Positions 1 to 9,649 of a DNA stretch of 64,000 bases are shown piece by piece. The stretch covers positions 372,001 through 436,000 of the forward strand of contig NZ_JAQIBD010000001.1 in NCBI RefSeq assembly GCF_030347965.1, written 5' to 3'. Below the pieces are notes generated by a model. That model was not told the DNA's origin and did no database searches. It worked only from the letters and a program-made list of their open reading frames with translations. Made by a program: the position numbers and the translations under genes. The DNA is from Sulfurovum zhangzhouensis (lineage in GTDB: Bacteria > Campylobacterota > Campylobacteria > Campylobacterales > Sulfurovaceae). The stretch's first letter is position 1. The number at the start of each line of letters is the position of its first letter.

Positions 1-1317
1 TTCCAACTGCATCTTCAGATAAGTACTGGCACTCTGGCTGTAAGGGAGCCCATATTCAAGGTAAGATGACAGGTAGTAACCGCTATGTGGATTAAAACTA
101 TCATCTCTTGCATCATAGACCACATCAATATAAGGATATAACAATAAAAAATTTCCTTCGTTGACAGCCTGTTGTAGAGTTTCATCATCTTTTAGATTAT
201 CAAGTAGTTGAATATCAATATTTTCAAGTACGATACCGCTTTTTAGTTTCCATTTAGCTCTTTGATACCCCACACAGAATCTCAAATAACTTTTTGCTTC
301 TGTAAATCCAGGATATTCAAGATTTGAGTATCCTAATTTTGTCATAAAATCGATTGATTGGCCCCAGATGTCAAAGAGTGCAGGTTTAAAAAAATCAAGA
401 GAAGCAAGGTACTCTTTTTGTGACCATAGTGCTTTGAGTGTCAACTTTTGTGCATTTCCCATAAAGTTTTTTTTGACCAAGGTACCGTGAGTACGTAATC
501 CAAGATAGGTATCAAAACCTAAACCAAGTTCTGTATGATAAGGCTTTCCAGTCTCCTGGACCGTTATATCCACCGGAATTTTATTATAAAACTTACGGTC
601 ATAGTTGATCATCACACTATCAAAGACATCCAGTTGATAAAGATTGGCATAACTCTCTTTGATACTTTTTGGATCAAATTTACTTCCCTCTGTAGCTACA
701 ACGCGAGAGAGTATCACCTCTTCATCAATACTTTCCAGTCCTTTAATATATGTCTTATCAAATTTACAGATATCACCTTTTGTCAAAAAATACTTCAGAT
801 CTACTCTATGCGCTTTAATATCAACATACGCCTTCGTATCAAGATCATAACTGCAATAGCCTTGATCAAGCATTGCCTGAATAATATTATTTTTGATATC
901 TATAAACTTTTGTGCTCTGAAACGCTCTTGCTTTTTAAATGTGATATATCGGGAGATATCATAATCACTTGAGACATTAATGTCATTGATATGCACAGGA
1001 GTATTTTCTTTTATATTCAAATAGAGTGTGGTATTTGTCTCTTTGATATCAAACTGAGCATCATAAAAGCCCTCCGAATCATAAAAACTTTGTAAAGACT
1101 GATTCAACGTTGGTATCAATTTATCATAGATCTTAGGCTCATCTTTTTTCCAAAACTCCCAAAAACTATTTGTTTCTACACTGAGGACTTCATAGAGTTT
1201 AGAGGTATCATGGGTTGTATTGCCTGAAATCATGATTTGATGTGTAGGTACTTCTATCTCTTCAGCACTTAATATCAAAAAGATAGAAAAGAAAATCATG
1301 ATCACTCTGTATAGCAT
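1..1317 (-). CDS. TamA/BamA-like outer-membrane assembly protein (C-terminus cut off by window edge)
   Basis: The reading frame runs from an ATG at 1317 off the left edge without a stop, so about 439 residues are visible. It opens with a signal peptide (MLYRVIMIFFSIFLILSA), followed by POTRA-like repeats, and then segments rich in alternating hydrophobic residues and glycine (for example LGLGFDTYLGLRTHG and DSFNPHSGYYLSSY) typical of the start of an Omp85 beta barrel. Omp85 proteins insert barrel proteins or autotransporters into the outer membrane. The short POTRA region and the position away from lpxD/skp suggest the TamA branch rather than BamA, but this is inference. An AAAGG Shine-Dalgarno (SD) sequence lies about 9 bases before the ATG. 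It follows gpsA on the same strand after 72 bases. Confidence 0.8.
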   Translation of the reverse strand, partial: MLYRVIMIFFSIFLILSAEEIEVPTHQIMISGNTTHDTSKLYEVLSVETNSFWEFWKKDEPKIYDKLIPTLNQSLQSFYDSEGFYDAQFDIKETNTTLYLNIKENTPVHINDINVSSDYDISRYITFKKQERFRAQKFIDIKNNIIQAMLDQGYCSYDLDTKAYVDIKAHRVDLKYFLTKGDICKFDKTYIKGLESIDEEVILSRVVATEGSKFDPKSIKESYANLYQLDVFDSVMINYDRKFYNKIPVDITVQETGKPYHTELGLGFDTYLGLRTHGTLVKKNFMGNAQKLTLKALWSQKEYLASLDFFKPALFDIWGQSIDFMTKLGYSNLEYPGFTEAKSYLRFCVGYQRAKWKLKSGIVLENIDIQLLDNLKDDETLQQAVNEGNFLLLYPYIDVVYDARDDSFNPHSGYYLSSYLEYGLPYSQSASTYLKMQLE

Positions 1318-1389
1318 ACGATACAACCTTTTTAAAAATTATCTCTTCAAGGGTGAAAACTATCTTTCAAGTTTACCTAAAAAAATACA

Positions 1390-2277
1390 CTATCCCAATA
1401 AATCCCTCACACTTTGACGTGGATCTTTACCTTCCTCTAACATAGCGTGAACTTCTGTGGCGATAGGTAGATATATCTCTTTTTGCTTTGCCAAAAGATA
1501 AAGTGCCTTAGCCGTCGGTACTCCTTCAGCTACCTCTCCAAGTTCTTCAAGTATATCTTCGATCTTTTTACCTTGAGCCAATCCGATCCCTACTCGGTAA
1601 TTACGTGAGAGTGTAGAACTTGCCGTTAAAAAAAGGTCTCCTGCTCCCCCTAGCGATAAAAAGGTCTCTGTTTTTGCACCAAATGCTTCTCCAAATCGTG
1701 TCATCTCTACAAGTCCGCGCGATATCAATGCTGCTCTTGCATTGTTTCCTAACTTCAGACCATCACATACTCCACCTGCAATGGCAATAACATTCTTATA
1801 TGCACCTGCAACTTCCTCACCGATGACATCATCATTGACATATCCTCTGATATATTCAGGTAACGCATCCGCATACGTTTTTGCCAGCTCTAAATTGGTC
1901 GAACTGATCACCAATGCGGTTGGCAGCGACTTTTGTACTTCTGCTGCAAAGGAGGGGCCTGAAATAAATGCGAGTCTATCCGCATCTACAAACTCTCCAT
2001 AAATTTCATTGAGAAATGATCCTGTCGCTGTCTCTATCCCTTTAGCCGCCACAAGAATTTTCTGTCCCTTATCAACGAAATTCTCTTCTAACCACCCACG
2101 AACAGCCTGTGCAGGTATAGCGATCACAAGATACTCATACTCCAACGCTTCTTTCATAGAAACAAAATGAGGAATATCTTTATGAGAACGTGAGGTAATC
2201 ACCACATCATTTTTTTGCGAAAATGCATGATATAAAGCCTGCCCCCACTTTCCTGCACCTATAACCGCCAATTTCAT
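1390..2277 (-). CDS. gpsA: Glycerol-3-phosphate dehydrogenase [NAD(P)+]
   Basis: The protein (295 aa) would reduce dihydroxyacetone phosphate to sn-glycerol 3-phosphate, the backbone for phospholipid synthesis, in the cytoplasm. The N-terminal Rossmann motif is VIGAGKWGQAL. Family signatures follow: AAKGIE, FISGPSFAAEV, the catalytic-lysine region EVAGAYKNVIAIAGG, and LGGAGDLFLTASS. It is slightly shorter than the usual 320-340 residues, as is common in Campylobacterota. Its ATG directly abuts the stop of the potassium channel gene upstream, so the two are probably co-transcribed. Confidence 0.95.
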   Translation of the reverse strand: MKLAVIGAGKWGQALYHAFSQKNDVVITSRSHKDIPHFVSMKEALEYEYLVIAIPAQAVRGWLEENFVDKGQKILVAAKGIETATGSFLNEIYGEFVDADRLAFISGPSFAAEVQKSLPTALVISSTNLELAKTYADALPEYIRGYVNDDVIGEEVAGAYKNVIAIAGGVCDGLKLGNNARAALISRGLVEMTRFGEAFGAKTETFLSLGGAGDLFLTASSTLSRNYRVGIGLAQGKKIEDILEELGEVAEGVPTAKALYLLAKQKEIYLPIATEVHAMLEEGKDPRQSVRDLLG

Positions 2278-3927
2278 TTATATACTCTCCTTATTTTCAA
2301 TTAACTCTATGAAACGTTCTGCACTCTCTTCATACATGTCAAATATCTTGCTTACTCCCGCCAAGATAAGTTTACGGTTATCCTCTTTACTATCAGATAA
2401 GGCAACGATTTCATCTTTAAAACCGCCTGATCTAAGTGATATAGCATAATAGACATTTAAAGCATCCTCTATCATTGCACATACAACGATATAGTCTTTG
2501 AGCAGTTTGATATGTTCGAGATACTCCTGCTGTTCTTCATCAACCTGTACGACATTGACAAAGCCGTCACGTTTTGCACTTGCATAACGTTCACTGTCAG
2601 TTTCATAAATAGTCACCTCTATATCATCCTGGCGAAGTATTTGACACAGATGTTTGTTCTTATGAGTATAACCAAAGAAGATGATGCCTTTTTTGTTTTC
2701 TTCATGATGACGTTTGAGATAGGCCAATGCCTTAAAATCAACCACATCATAAGGCTCCAATATTGCATCGACACCTGTTGCATAGTATTGTCTTCTGAGG
2801 TTATGCTGATTCATTCTTGCATAGATCACGGCATCATTCTGTACTGACTTTGCATTCAATATAAAATAGATATTATCGATATCCGAACTTGTCAGTGTGA
2901 GCATCGCTTCAATATTTTTACCTTTATAGAGATCATTGATAAGCTTCGCACTAGAGCCATCAGCACGGATCACTTTATACCCATCTACCCTGGCCTGAGT
3001 AACTTTTTCTTCTTCATCTTCGATGATCACAGGTTCATAGACACCGCGTAAAAGTAGTTTTTTGGCAATTGTCATACCTAAATGACCATAACCGTTAATG
3101 ATCACTGCTCTATTTATTTTGGAAACCAGGTTGATATTATCTGCATTACGCAGTTCATCAAATCGTTCAGAAAATGCTGTAACCATCACAGAAGTAACAA
3201 AAGAGATCATCGCAATACCGATGATGATTCCAAACATTGAAATGATCTTACCAGTATCCGTCACCGGAGAGATATCCCCATATCCAACCGTTGAAACAGT
3301 CACTAATGCCCAATAGATAGCATCTAGATAACTTCCGATATTTTTATTTACTCCATACTCAAGAATATAAAAAACCGTACCGAAAGAGAAAGTAACACCT
3401 AAGAGCATATAGCCTAAAAAGATAAACTCAAAACGTTTTCTTGTCAGTGCTTTGAAAAGACTTGAAGTTCCGTGCATATAATGATAAAGCTTTAAAAGCC
3501 TAATAATGCGAAATTTTGGGAAAATAGCAATAAGGTCAATGAGTGCAGGCAAAGAGAACAGATATTCAACTCTTTTTTTAAGCGGTACAAGATAATAATC
3601 TCTTTTAGTTGCATTTTTCAGTTTACTGGTGGCAAGGATATGTTTATGTATATCCTGACTTACCCAGATCCTTAAAAGGTATTCCAATGCGAATATGGCG
3701 GTAATGAAATAGAGGTCTAAATCTATCATCCATGCAGGAAGTTTACCTGATTTGCTAAGGATAAGTATCATGATCGAAGTCATGATCAAACCTATCATAA
3801 ACCAATCAAAGTACTTTTTATAAGGATAGTTAATGTCATTAAGCAGTGATCTAAAAAAAGATTTTGTCGTTTGATATCGGATAGAGCTATCGATCATACG
3901 GGAAAGTTTCAGTATCAATTCATGCAT
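2278..3927 (-). CDS. Potassium channel with cytoplasmic RCK/TrkA-N regulatory domains
   Basis: This is a six-helix voltage-gated-like ion channel. Hydrophobic segments fill roughly residues 40-240. The selectivity filter TVGYGD sits near residue 215, followed by an inner helix. A Rossmann fold of the RCK/TrkA-N type begins at INGYGHLG near residue 280, and a second, weaker nucleotide-binding-like half (IIFFGYTHKNKHL) follows. The S4-like helix (FRIIRLLKLYHY) has few positive charges, so strong voltage gating is doubtful. An in-frame ATG also exists at 3933, but the GGGGG ribosome site is only 1-2 bases from it and 7 bases from the ATG at 3927, which I chose. The cytoplasmic domains probably sense a nucleotide or ion. 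The gene lies between gatB and gpsA. Confidence 0.85.
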   Translation of the reverse strand: MHELILKLSRMIDSSIRYQTTKSFFRSLLNDINYPYKKYFDWFMIGLIMTSIMILILSKSGKLPAWMIDLDLYFITAIFALEYLLRIWVSQDIHKHILATSKLKNATKRDYYLVPLKKRVEYLFSLPALIDLIAIFPKFRIIRLLKLYHYMHGTSSLFKALTRKRFEFIFLGYMLLGVTFSFGTVFYILEYGVNKNIGSYLDAIYWALVTVSTVGYGDISPVTDTGKIISMFGIIIGIAMISFVTSVMVTAFSERFDELRNADNINLVSKINRAVIINGYGHLGMTIAKKLLLRGVYEPVIIEDEEEKVTQARVDGYKVIRADGSSAKLINDLYKGKNIEAMLTLTSSDIDNIYFILNAKSVQNDAVIYARMNQHNLRRQYYATGVDAILEPYDVVDFKALAYLKRHHEENKKGIIFFGYTHKNKHLCQILRQDDIEVTIYETDSERYASAKRDGFVNVVQVDEEQQEYLEHIKLLKDYIVVCAMIEDALNVYYAISLRSGGFKDEIVALSDSKEDNRKLILAGVSKIFDMYEESAERFIELIENKESI

Positions 3928-3971
3928 TACCATTCCCCCTTTTTGGTACCGAAAACCGATACCGAGCTTTA

Positions 3972-5402
3972 CTAGCCTAGCCTCTCTTTAAGCAAGTCGT
4001 TCACTTTAGCCGGGTTTGCAGAACCTTTACTTGCTTTCATCGTTTGACCGACAAAGAATCCAAAGAGTTTATCTTTACCTGACTTGTACTCAGCGACTTT
4101 CTCTGGATTTGCCGCGATAATCTCATCAATGATCGCCAAGATCGCACCATCGTCGCTTACCTGTGCCAAACCAAGTTCATCAATGATCGCATCTACATCA
4201 CGGCTCTCATTCTCCATCATGTAGTCCAGTACATCTTTGGCACCTTTTCCTGAGATCGTATCATCAGCGATCTTGGAAACCAATGTACCCAATGTCTTTG
4301 CATCAACAGGAGAATTCTCTATATTGAAACCTGCCTTGTTCAAACGTCCCAATAGCTCAGATGTAAGCCACGTTACTGCCATCTTTGCATTCGCACCACC
4401 CTCTAACATCTCTTCAAAGTAGTATGCCATCTCTTTTTGTGCAGTGATCACAAGTGCATCATATTTCTTGATACCAAGTTCTTCCATATAACGTGTTGCC
4501 TTTGCATCCGGCATCTCAGGGATCTGTTTTGCTTCTTCAATCATAGCTTCAGTCACGACAAGTGGACGAAGGTCAGGATCCGGGAAGTAACGGTAGTCTG
4601 CTGCTTCCTCTTTCCCTCTCATTGATTTGGTCACACCCTGATCGACGTTATAGAGTCTTGTCTCCTGGAATACTTCCTGATCATATACGCCATCTTCGTA
4701 AGCTTCAGTCTGACGCTGTACTTCATATGCGATCGCTGCTGCTACAAATTTGAATGAGTTTATGTTCTTGATCTCGACTCTCGTACCGAACGCCTCTTGT
4801 CCTTTTGGACGGATAGAAACGTTGACGTCACATCTAAATGAACCTTCCTGCATGTTTGCATCTGAAATGTCAAGATAACGTACTGTTGCATGAAGCTTTT
4901 TAAGATAAGCAACTGCTTCATCGGAACTTCTCATATCCGGAGCTGAAACGATCTCAAGCAGTGGAGTCCCCGCACGGTTCAAGTCTACTTTAGAGTGGTC
5001 TCCCTCATGCATATTCTTTCCAGCATCCGCTTCAAGGTGTGCTTGAGTAATCCCTACTCTTTTTTGTGTACCGTCTTCAAGGTCAATAAAGAGCTCTCCA
5101 TTTTGCACAATCGCATTATGCAACTGTGTAATCTGATAAGCCATTGGACTATCCGGATAGAAGTATGATTTTCTATCAAAGTTCGAACTGTGCTGTACAT
5201 CCGCATCAATTGCATATCCAAAACGCATCGCTTTCATTGCTGCTTCTTTGTTCACAACTGGCAGTGCACCTGGAAGAGCTAAACAAGTTGGACATGTATT
5301 GGAGTTTTGGTGTTCAGCAAAGCTTGTTGCACATGAACAGAAAAGTTTGGTTTTAGTATTGAGTTGTACGTGTACTTCAAGACCGATAACGGTTTCAAAC
5401 AT
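3972..5402 (-). CDS. gatB: Asp-tRNA(Asn)/Glu-tRNA(Gln) amidotransferase subunit B
   Basis: GatB (476 aa, full length) is the kinase/amidase-coupling subunit of GatCAB, which converts misacylated Asp-tRNA(Asn) and Glu-tRNA(Gln) to Asn- and Gln-tRNA. Signatures include the N-terminal [13 protein letters not shown], the CSCATSF...[13 protein letters not shown] zinc-site region, and the C-terminal YqeY-like tail ending [16 protein letters not shown]. Many Campylobacterota are known to lack AsnRS and/or GlnRS and depend on this complex. gatA and gatC are not in the window. AGGA lies 9 bases before the ATG. Confidence 0.97.
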   Translation of the reverse strand: MFETVIGLEVHVQLNTKTKLFCSCATSFAEHQNSNTCPTCLALPGALPVVNKEAAMKAMRFGYAIDADVQHSSNFDRKSYFYPDSPMAYQITQLHNAIVQNGELFIDLEDGTQKRVGITQAHLEADAGKNMHEGDHSKVDLNRAGTPLLEIVSAPDMRSSDEAVAYLKKLHATVRYLDISDANMQEGSFRCDVNVSIRPKGQEAFGTRVEIKNINSFKFVAAAIAYEVQRQTEAYEDGVYDQEVFQETRLYNVDQGVTKSMRGKEEAADYRYFPDPDLRPLVVTEAMIEEAKQIPEMPDAKATRYMEELGIKKYDALVITAQKEMAYYFEEMLEGGANAKMAVTWLTSELLGRLNKAGFNIENSPVDAKTLGTLVSKIADDTISGKGAKDVLDYMMENESRDVDAIIDELGLAQVSDDGAILAIIDEIIAANPEKVAEYKSGKDKLFGFFVGQTMKASKGSANPAKVNDLLKERLG

Positions 5403-5510
5403 CGGGAAATTCCTTATAAAAATAGTTCATATTTATAATCGTAATTATTATACCCATTTGCTTATTTGAGGGAGTTTACGAGAGAGTCAAATGGCTCTCT
5501 CTAAAAAGTA

Positions 5511-6422
5511 TTATTGTCGATAGCTCAGTTGATTTAAGAGTTTATCAACTCCCATATCGACTTGAACTTTTGGGAAAAAAGAAGGTTGATCTTTAAGATT
5601 CATGGTCTCAAACTTTACTGTTTTCTCTCCAAGTCTCTGACGGATCTCTTTTTTGATCTGGTAAAGTGATGTAATTTTATCTACCAGGACTCCTTGTATC
5701 TCAGGAGCATTGGCAACATAAATCTTACCTTCGGTAAATGGCAGAAGCTTCTCTTTGGTAATCCCTCTATTCGCTACAACAGCATTAATAAAGTTCTCAT
5801 AAGTTGGCATCAGAAGATGATCTTCTATATATTTTTTTTCATCACCCTCTACTTTCTTGAAAAGAGAGATAGGCTGTTTATATTTACCTGCTGCAAGGTT
5901 ATCTTCCTCAATCCCAACCTTTTCTGCCAATTCACCCAGATTATAGTGTGGCATGATCACCCCGATTGAACCTACGATGGCATTTTTATTTGCATAAAGA
6001 GGCTGGATTGCTGAAGCGATATAGTATCCGCCGCTTGCAGCGATGCTTCCGATATACATCGTTATATTCTTGTCTTTTTGATAGGCTTTAAGATACTCAC
6101 TCAGCTCCTCACTGGCAGTTGGAGATCCGCCGGGAGAACCCATAACAAAGAGTACTTCTTTGAAGTTCTTATCTTTACGGATCACATCCATTTTCTCCAT
6201 CACCTTGGTAGTATACTTCTCTGTGATAAGCTCATCAAAATGGATCACTGCTACTTTATTATCACCTAATACAGGTTCTCCAAACATGCCGGCTTTGGAA
6301 AAGTACATCGCAAAAAATGCGATCTCGGCAATAAGTATGATTCCTACTATCCATGCTTTAAGATTTGAAATAAAAATGCGCTTCTTTAATTCTTTTATCT
6401 GATAATCTTTCACTTCTTCCAT
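5511..6422 (-). CDS. sppA: Signal peptide peptidase SppA-type serine protease
   Basis: This is a membrane-anchored S49 peptidase (303 aa) that degrades cleaved signal peptides. One transmembrane helix (around residues 18-42) is followed by the ClpP-like crotonase fold. The motif GSPGGSPTASEEL and the nucleophile region GSIAASGGYYIASA (Ser in AASGG) are intact, and the downstream GKYKQP region probably supplies the Lys of the Ser/Lys dyad. The length matches the short, single-domain SppA. AGGA sits 6 bases before the ATG. It is the last gene of the atpB-led minus-strand run, 15 bases after the ThiE-like gene. Confidence 0.92.
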   Translation of the reverse strand: MEEVKDYQIKELKKRIFISNLKAWIVGIILIAEIAFFAMYFSKAGMFGEPVLGDNKVAVIHFDELITEKYTTKVMEKMDVIRKDKNFKEVLFVMGSPGGSPTASEELSEYLKAYQKDKNITMYIGSIAASGGYYIASAIQPLYANKNAIVGSIGVIMPHYNLGELAEKVGIEEDNLAAGKYKQPISLFKKVEGDEKKYIEDHLLMPTYENFINAVVANRGITKEKLLPFTEGKIYVANAPEIQGVLVDKITSLYQIKKEIRQRLGEKTVKFETMNLKDQPSFFPKVQVDMGVDKLLNQLSYRQ

Positions 6423-6437
6423 TTATCATCCTATTTT

Positions 6438-6977
6438 TTATTTGAAATATCGTATTGAAGCAAATCCATATGCTCCTACTTTTTGACAAGATTTTATCTG
6501 TTCTGTTGTCAAAATACCCCCTAATGCTATCACAGGAATATTAACAGTGCCGCTTACTTCACGTAATTTTTCCAGACCAACAGGCTTGCCTTTATTCGGA
6601 GTATCATAAACCGGGCTGAATGTTACCATATCTGCACCTAACATCTCAGCTTTTTGTGCTTCTTTCAGGGTATGTGTACTGATGATGACAAACAATCCCT
6701 TCTCTTTGGCAAAAGGTATCTCCTCTAGTCGATCACTGCTTAAGTGTACTCCATCTGCTTTTATTTCCTTAGCTAAGAGTATTTCATTATGCAGCAGTAA
6801 TTTATCAAAGGAGTATTTTTTTGCAGCCTCAATAAATATTTTGGCATTATCACTATAGTTAAAGTTTTGCTTATCCCTATAAAGAACCATGTCGGCTTTC
6901 CCACTAATATGGGATAAGTAGGTGTCTAGATGATCGAAAGAAAGTGTTGAAGGATCAGTAATGGCATAAGAGAGCAT
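6438..6977 (-). CDS. Thiamine phosphate synthase/TenI-family protein
   Basis: The protein (179 aa) is a small TIM barrel of the ThiE/TenI family. ThiE joins HMP-pyrophosphate and thiazole phosphate to make thiamine phosphate; TenI homologues isomerise the thiazole. Visible signatures are YRDK, GVHLSSDRL, STHTLKEAQKAEMLGAD, FSPVYDTPNKGKPVG (the phosphate/thiazole-binding loop) and VIALGGI. At 179 residues it is shorter than classic ThiE (about 210) and lacks an obvious complete HMP-binding segment. A TenI-like or salvage role is therefore as likely as full ThiE. No other thiamine genes are nearby. The start lies 2 bases after the upstream stop. Confidence 0.8.
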   Translation of the reverse strand: MLSYAITDPSTLSFDHLDTYLSHISGKADMVLYRDKQNFNYSDNAKIFIEAAKKYSFDKLLLHNEILLAKEIKADGVHLSSDRLEEIPFAKEKGLFVIISTHTLKEAQKAEMLGADMVTFSPVYDTPNKGKPVGLEKLREVSGTVNIPVIALGGILTTEQIKSCQKVGAYGFASIRYFK

Positions 6978-6979
6978 CG

Positions 6980-7264
6980 CTACTCTTTTATTATTTGCTT
7001 ATCTAGTTTTTCCAAGATTTGTTCTAAAATCTTTGTCTGTTTTTTGAGCTCATAATGTTTCTCTTTGATCGTAATGATATGCTCAAGCAATAAAATGACT
7101 ACTAGTCCAGGTAATGCACCAATAAAAGCAGAAATAAGTATATCCAACAAACCAAAGTGATAAGAAGAAAAAAATGGAGTAGCGACACCGATGAGCACAG
7201 ATGCCCATGCAATGCCTAAAAAGAAATTTATAATGAAACCAAGCGGTTTCTCTTTTAGTCTCAT
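6980..7264 (-). CDS. Small two-helix membrane protein with coiled-coil tail, next to atpB
   Basis: Not a family I can name. The 94 residues form two hydrophobic helices (about 10-32 and 38-61, the second rich in Gly/Ala/Leu) and a charged, heptad-like tail (KEKHYELKKQTKILEQILEKLDKQI) predicted to be a coiled coil. It starts 9 bases after the atpB stop with a poor ribosome site, so translation is probably coupled to atpB. I recall small membrane proteins beside atpB in other Campylobacterota. A role in F0 assembly, like AtpI/AtpZ, is a guess from position only. Confidence 0.7.
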   Translation of the reverse strand: MRLKEKPLGFIINFFLGIAWASVLIGVATPFFSSYHFGLLDILISAFIGALPGLVVILLLEHIITIKEKHYELKKQTKILEQILEKLDKQIIKE

Positions 7265-7273
7265 AGTAGTAAG

Positions 7274-7993
7274 TTACACTTCACCCATAGTATCTGCGAT
7301 TGGGTTTGGTGCTTTTTCATGTGATTCATCAATCGCAACTGCACCTGCGAGGTATACGAAAGTAAGGATCATAAATACAAACGTCTGAAGTACACCCATA
7401 ACTGTAAGAAGGAAGAATGGAGCCAAAGGCACGATCCAAGGTGTTAGCATCAAAAGTACCCATAGGAACATATCATCCCCTCTAATACTACCGAACAAAC
7501 GGAAGCTAAGAGAAACGATACGTGATAGGTGTGAAATGATCTCGATTGGGAACATCAACGGTGCAAGCAGTTTTACCGGACCTGCAAAGTGTGCAAAGTA
7601 GTGAATCACACCGTTCTTTCTGATACCTTCATAGTTGTAGTAGAAGAAAACGATCATAGCTAGTGTCAAAGTAATATTGATGTTTGATGTTGGAGATTCA
7701 AATCCCGGGATAATACCAAGCATGTTCGAAGTAAAGATAAATAGACCCAACGTTGCGATCAATGGAAGATACTTTCTAGCATTCTCTTCACCTAGTACAT
7801 CCGTACCCATAGAGATTACACCGCCAAGATATGACTCCATCACATTCTGAGTACCACCCGGTACAGCTCTAAGACTTTTTGTAGCTATTTTCGCAACAAA
7901 CAGGACAATCCCTGCAACCAAGATCATGTGAGAAATAAATAGCATCTGCCCGTGTCCGAATATCGCACCCAGGTAAGTAAAAATACCTTCCAT
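7274..7993 (-). CDS. atpB: F0F1 ATP synthase subunit a
   Basis: Subunit a (239 aa) forms the proton half-channels against the c-ring. The key helix carries the essential arginine in [15 protein letters not shown], and the conserved [21 protein letters not shown] segment is present. Hydrophobic segments cover most of the length. As in other Campylobacterota, atpB stands apart from the atpFHAGDC cluster. A strong -10 box lies 32 bases upstream, so this gene probably leads the operon running through the small membrane protein and the ThiE-like gene to sppA. Confidence 0.96.
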   Translation of the reverse strand: MEGIFTYLGAIFGHGQMLFISHMILVAGIVLFVAKIATKSLRAVPGGTQNVMESYLGGVISMGTDVLGEENARKYLPLIATLGLFIFTSNMLGIIPGFESPTSNINITLTLAMIVFFYYNYEGIRKNGVIHYFAHFAGPVKLLAPLMFPIEIISHLSRIVSLSFRLFGSIRGDDMFLWVLLMLTPWIVPLAPFFLLTVMGVLQTFVFMILTFVYLAGAVAIDESHEKAPNPIADTMGEV

Positions 7994-8024
7994 AAAACAT
8001 CCTCTTACGTAAATTATTGCGTGG

Positions 8025-8030
8025 ATTATA
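8025..8030 (-). promoter_or_regulatory. -10 box upstream of atpB
   Basis: Read on the minus strand the hexamer is TATAAT, a perfect sigma-70 -10, ending 32 bases before the atpB ATG. No good -35 is seen at 17 bases (GGCAAA). This is usual for sigma-70 promoters of Campylobacterota, which rely on AT-rich upstream DNA. Confidence 0.6.
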
Positions 8031-8177
8031 CCTTTTTTGAACTTAAATTTGCCTCGTATTTAGGCCTATTGAACGCACTATTTAAAGATTTTAGCAGCAT
8101 GTGTAGATCATTCACAGCAATTATATTTGAAATTATGAAGTTTATTAGTACAGATAATTAAAAGTAAGTATACAGTC

Positions 8178-8930
8178 CTATACCAATTTTTCCTGACCTA
8201 ATCTATAAAGAGCAAAATCATATTTGATGGGATCACTCTGGTCAAATTTTCTGAGTCTCTCTGTCAATTCGATAGCCGCCTTCATATCACAACTTTTTCT
8301 TTTCAACAGTCCTATTTTTCGCGATACGTTAAAAGTATGTGTATCTAGCGGCATTAATAGGTCTTTTTTATCTATTTTAGACCAAAGTCCCATATCAAGA
8401 CTATCTTTGCGTGCCATCCATCTAAGATACATCAAATAGCGTTTATAGGTGCCTGCTGATGAAATTTTTTGCGCCGGCTTACCCACCAGAAAATTGTATC
8501 CGTAACTCTCCTGAGGATAGGACTCTCTTATCGCTTGTATCAAAGCCCAAAGTCCATCTAAGAGATTGCTTTCTTTTTGATAGCCTATATAGAAAATATT
8601 TTCAAGACTTTCTATGTCTCTAAGGCGTTTAAGTGCAATAAAAAGAGCGATCACATCTTCGCTTTTTTGAAACCGGTAGTAGTGTGCAGAGAGAAGTTTT
8701 CTTATCGTATCTTCATTCTGATTTAGCAGATCAAAATCCAGACTTTCCAAAAATTTAATGATCTGATTAGCATTCCCATAGGCAAATAGAGCACAGATCA
8801 GTGCAATAGATTCATCTTGGTATTTTTGTGCAATAAAGAGGGGATCTGGTCTTTCATAGCAAAGTTCTAGTGAGGTATTGCGAGCCTCTACTTCTTTGTC
8901 TAAAAGTTCTTTGATCTGTACTAAAGTCAA
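8178..8930 (-). CDS. TIGR02757/DUF2400-family protein
   Basis: The protein (250 aa) matches my recollection of the uncharacterised DUF2400/TIGR02757 family: an N-terminal region with FIAQKYQD and ALICALFAYGNANQI, and the characteristic C-terminal part KKDLLMPLDTHTFNVSRKIGLLKRKSCDMKAAIELTERLRKFDQSDPIKYDFAL, which resembles the helix-hairpin-helix end of DNA glycosylase-like folds. The function is unknown. It starts at TTG (8930), overlapping the LptB stop as TTGA, which suggests coupled translation. It is the last gene of the trpD-tsaE-lptB run. Confidence 0.78.
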   Translation of the reverse strand: MTLVQIKELLDKEVEARNTSLELCYERPDPLFIAQKYQDESIALICALFAYGNANQIIKFLESLDFDLLNQNEDTIRKLLSAHYYRFQKSEDVIALFIALKRLRDIESLENIFYIGYQKESNLLDGLWALIQAIRESYPQESYGYNFLVGKPAQKISSAGTYKRYLMYLRWMARKDSLDMGLWSKIDKKDLLMPLDTHTFNVSRKIGLLKRKSCDMKAAIELTERLRKFDQSDPIKYDFALYRLGQEKLV

Positions 8931-9649
8931 AATGTAAAATGTTCGCCCAGATAGTATTTTCTTACATTCTCATCATAAGCGATCTCATCACTTGAGCCAG
9001 TGGCAAGCATCTCACCGCTTCGCATTACATAAGCTCTGTCACAAATACCAAGTGTTTCACGGACATTATGATCTGTGATCAAAATACCCATATCAAGTTC
9101 TACAAGCTGTTTGATGATGTTTTGGATATCAAGTACTGCAATAGGATCAACCCCTGCAAACGGTTCATCAAGCAGCAAGAATTTCGGCTCACCTACTAAA
9201 GCCCTGGCGATCTCCACACGTCTTCTCTCTCCACCGCTCAGACGGATACCCTGACGGTTTCTTATAGGTTCGATATTAAAGATCTCAAGAAGTTTTTCAA
9301 TACGCGGCTGTATCTTCTCTTTTTCCATCTCAAGTGCTTCTGCAGCAATAAGCAGATTCTCTTCCACAGTAAGATCTTTAAAGATACTGGACTCTTGCGG
9401 CAAGTAACCGATACCGAGTTTTGCTCTTGTACTTAAGGGCAGTTTGGTGATATTCTCTCCATCGAGGAATACTTCTCCTTCTGTGGTACCTGTAAGTCCG
9501 CATACCATATAAAATGATGTGGTTTTCCCTGCTCCGTTCGGGCCCAAAAGCCCAACAACCTCTTTACTCTTAACTGTGAGTGAAATATCGTGAACGATCT
9601 TCGTTTTTTTGATCGTTTTTGCAAGATTTTTTGCTTCAAGTATATGCAT
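8927..9649 (-). CDS. lptB: Lipopolysaccharide export ABC transporter ATPase LptB
   Basis: LptB (240 aa) powers extraction of lipopolysaccharide from the inner membrane into the LptA bridge, working with LptF and LptG. All ABC ATPase motifs are present: Walker A GPNGAGKTTS, Q-loop YLPQESSIF (typical of LptB), signature LSGGERRRVEIARAL, Walker B FLLLDEPFAGVDP and switch DHNVRETL. The ATG overlaps the TsaE stop as TAATG. lptF, lptG, lptA and lptC are not in the window. Confidence 0.95.
   Translation of the reverse strand: MHILEAKNLAKTIKKTKIVHDISLTVKSKEVVGLLGPNGAGKTTSFYMVCGLTGTTEGEVFLDGENITKLPLSTRAKLGIGYLPQESSIFKDLTVEENLLIAAEALEMEKEKIQPRIEKLLEIFNIEPIRNRQGIRLSGGERRRVEIARALVGEPKFLLLDEPFAGVDPIAVLDIQNIIKQLVELDMGILITDHNVRETLGICDRAYVMRSGEMLATGSSDEIAYDENVRKYYLGEHFTF

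Noticed and set aside
535-972. 145-codon plus-strand frame at the left end
   Set aside because: It is antisense to the TamA-like gene, whose minus-strand translation has signal peptide, POTRA-like and barrel features.
3931-3933. Upstream ATG of the potassium channel
   Set aside because: It lies only 1-2 bases from the ribosome site, whereas the ATG at 3927 has a 7-base spacing; the difference is two residues and not certain.
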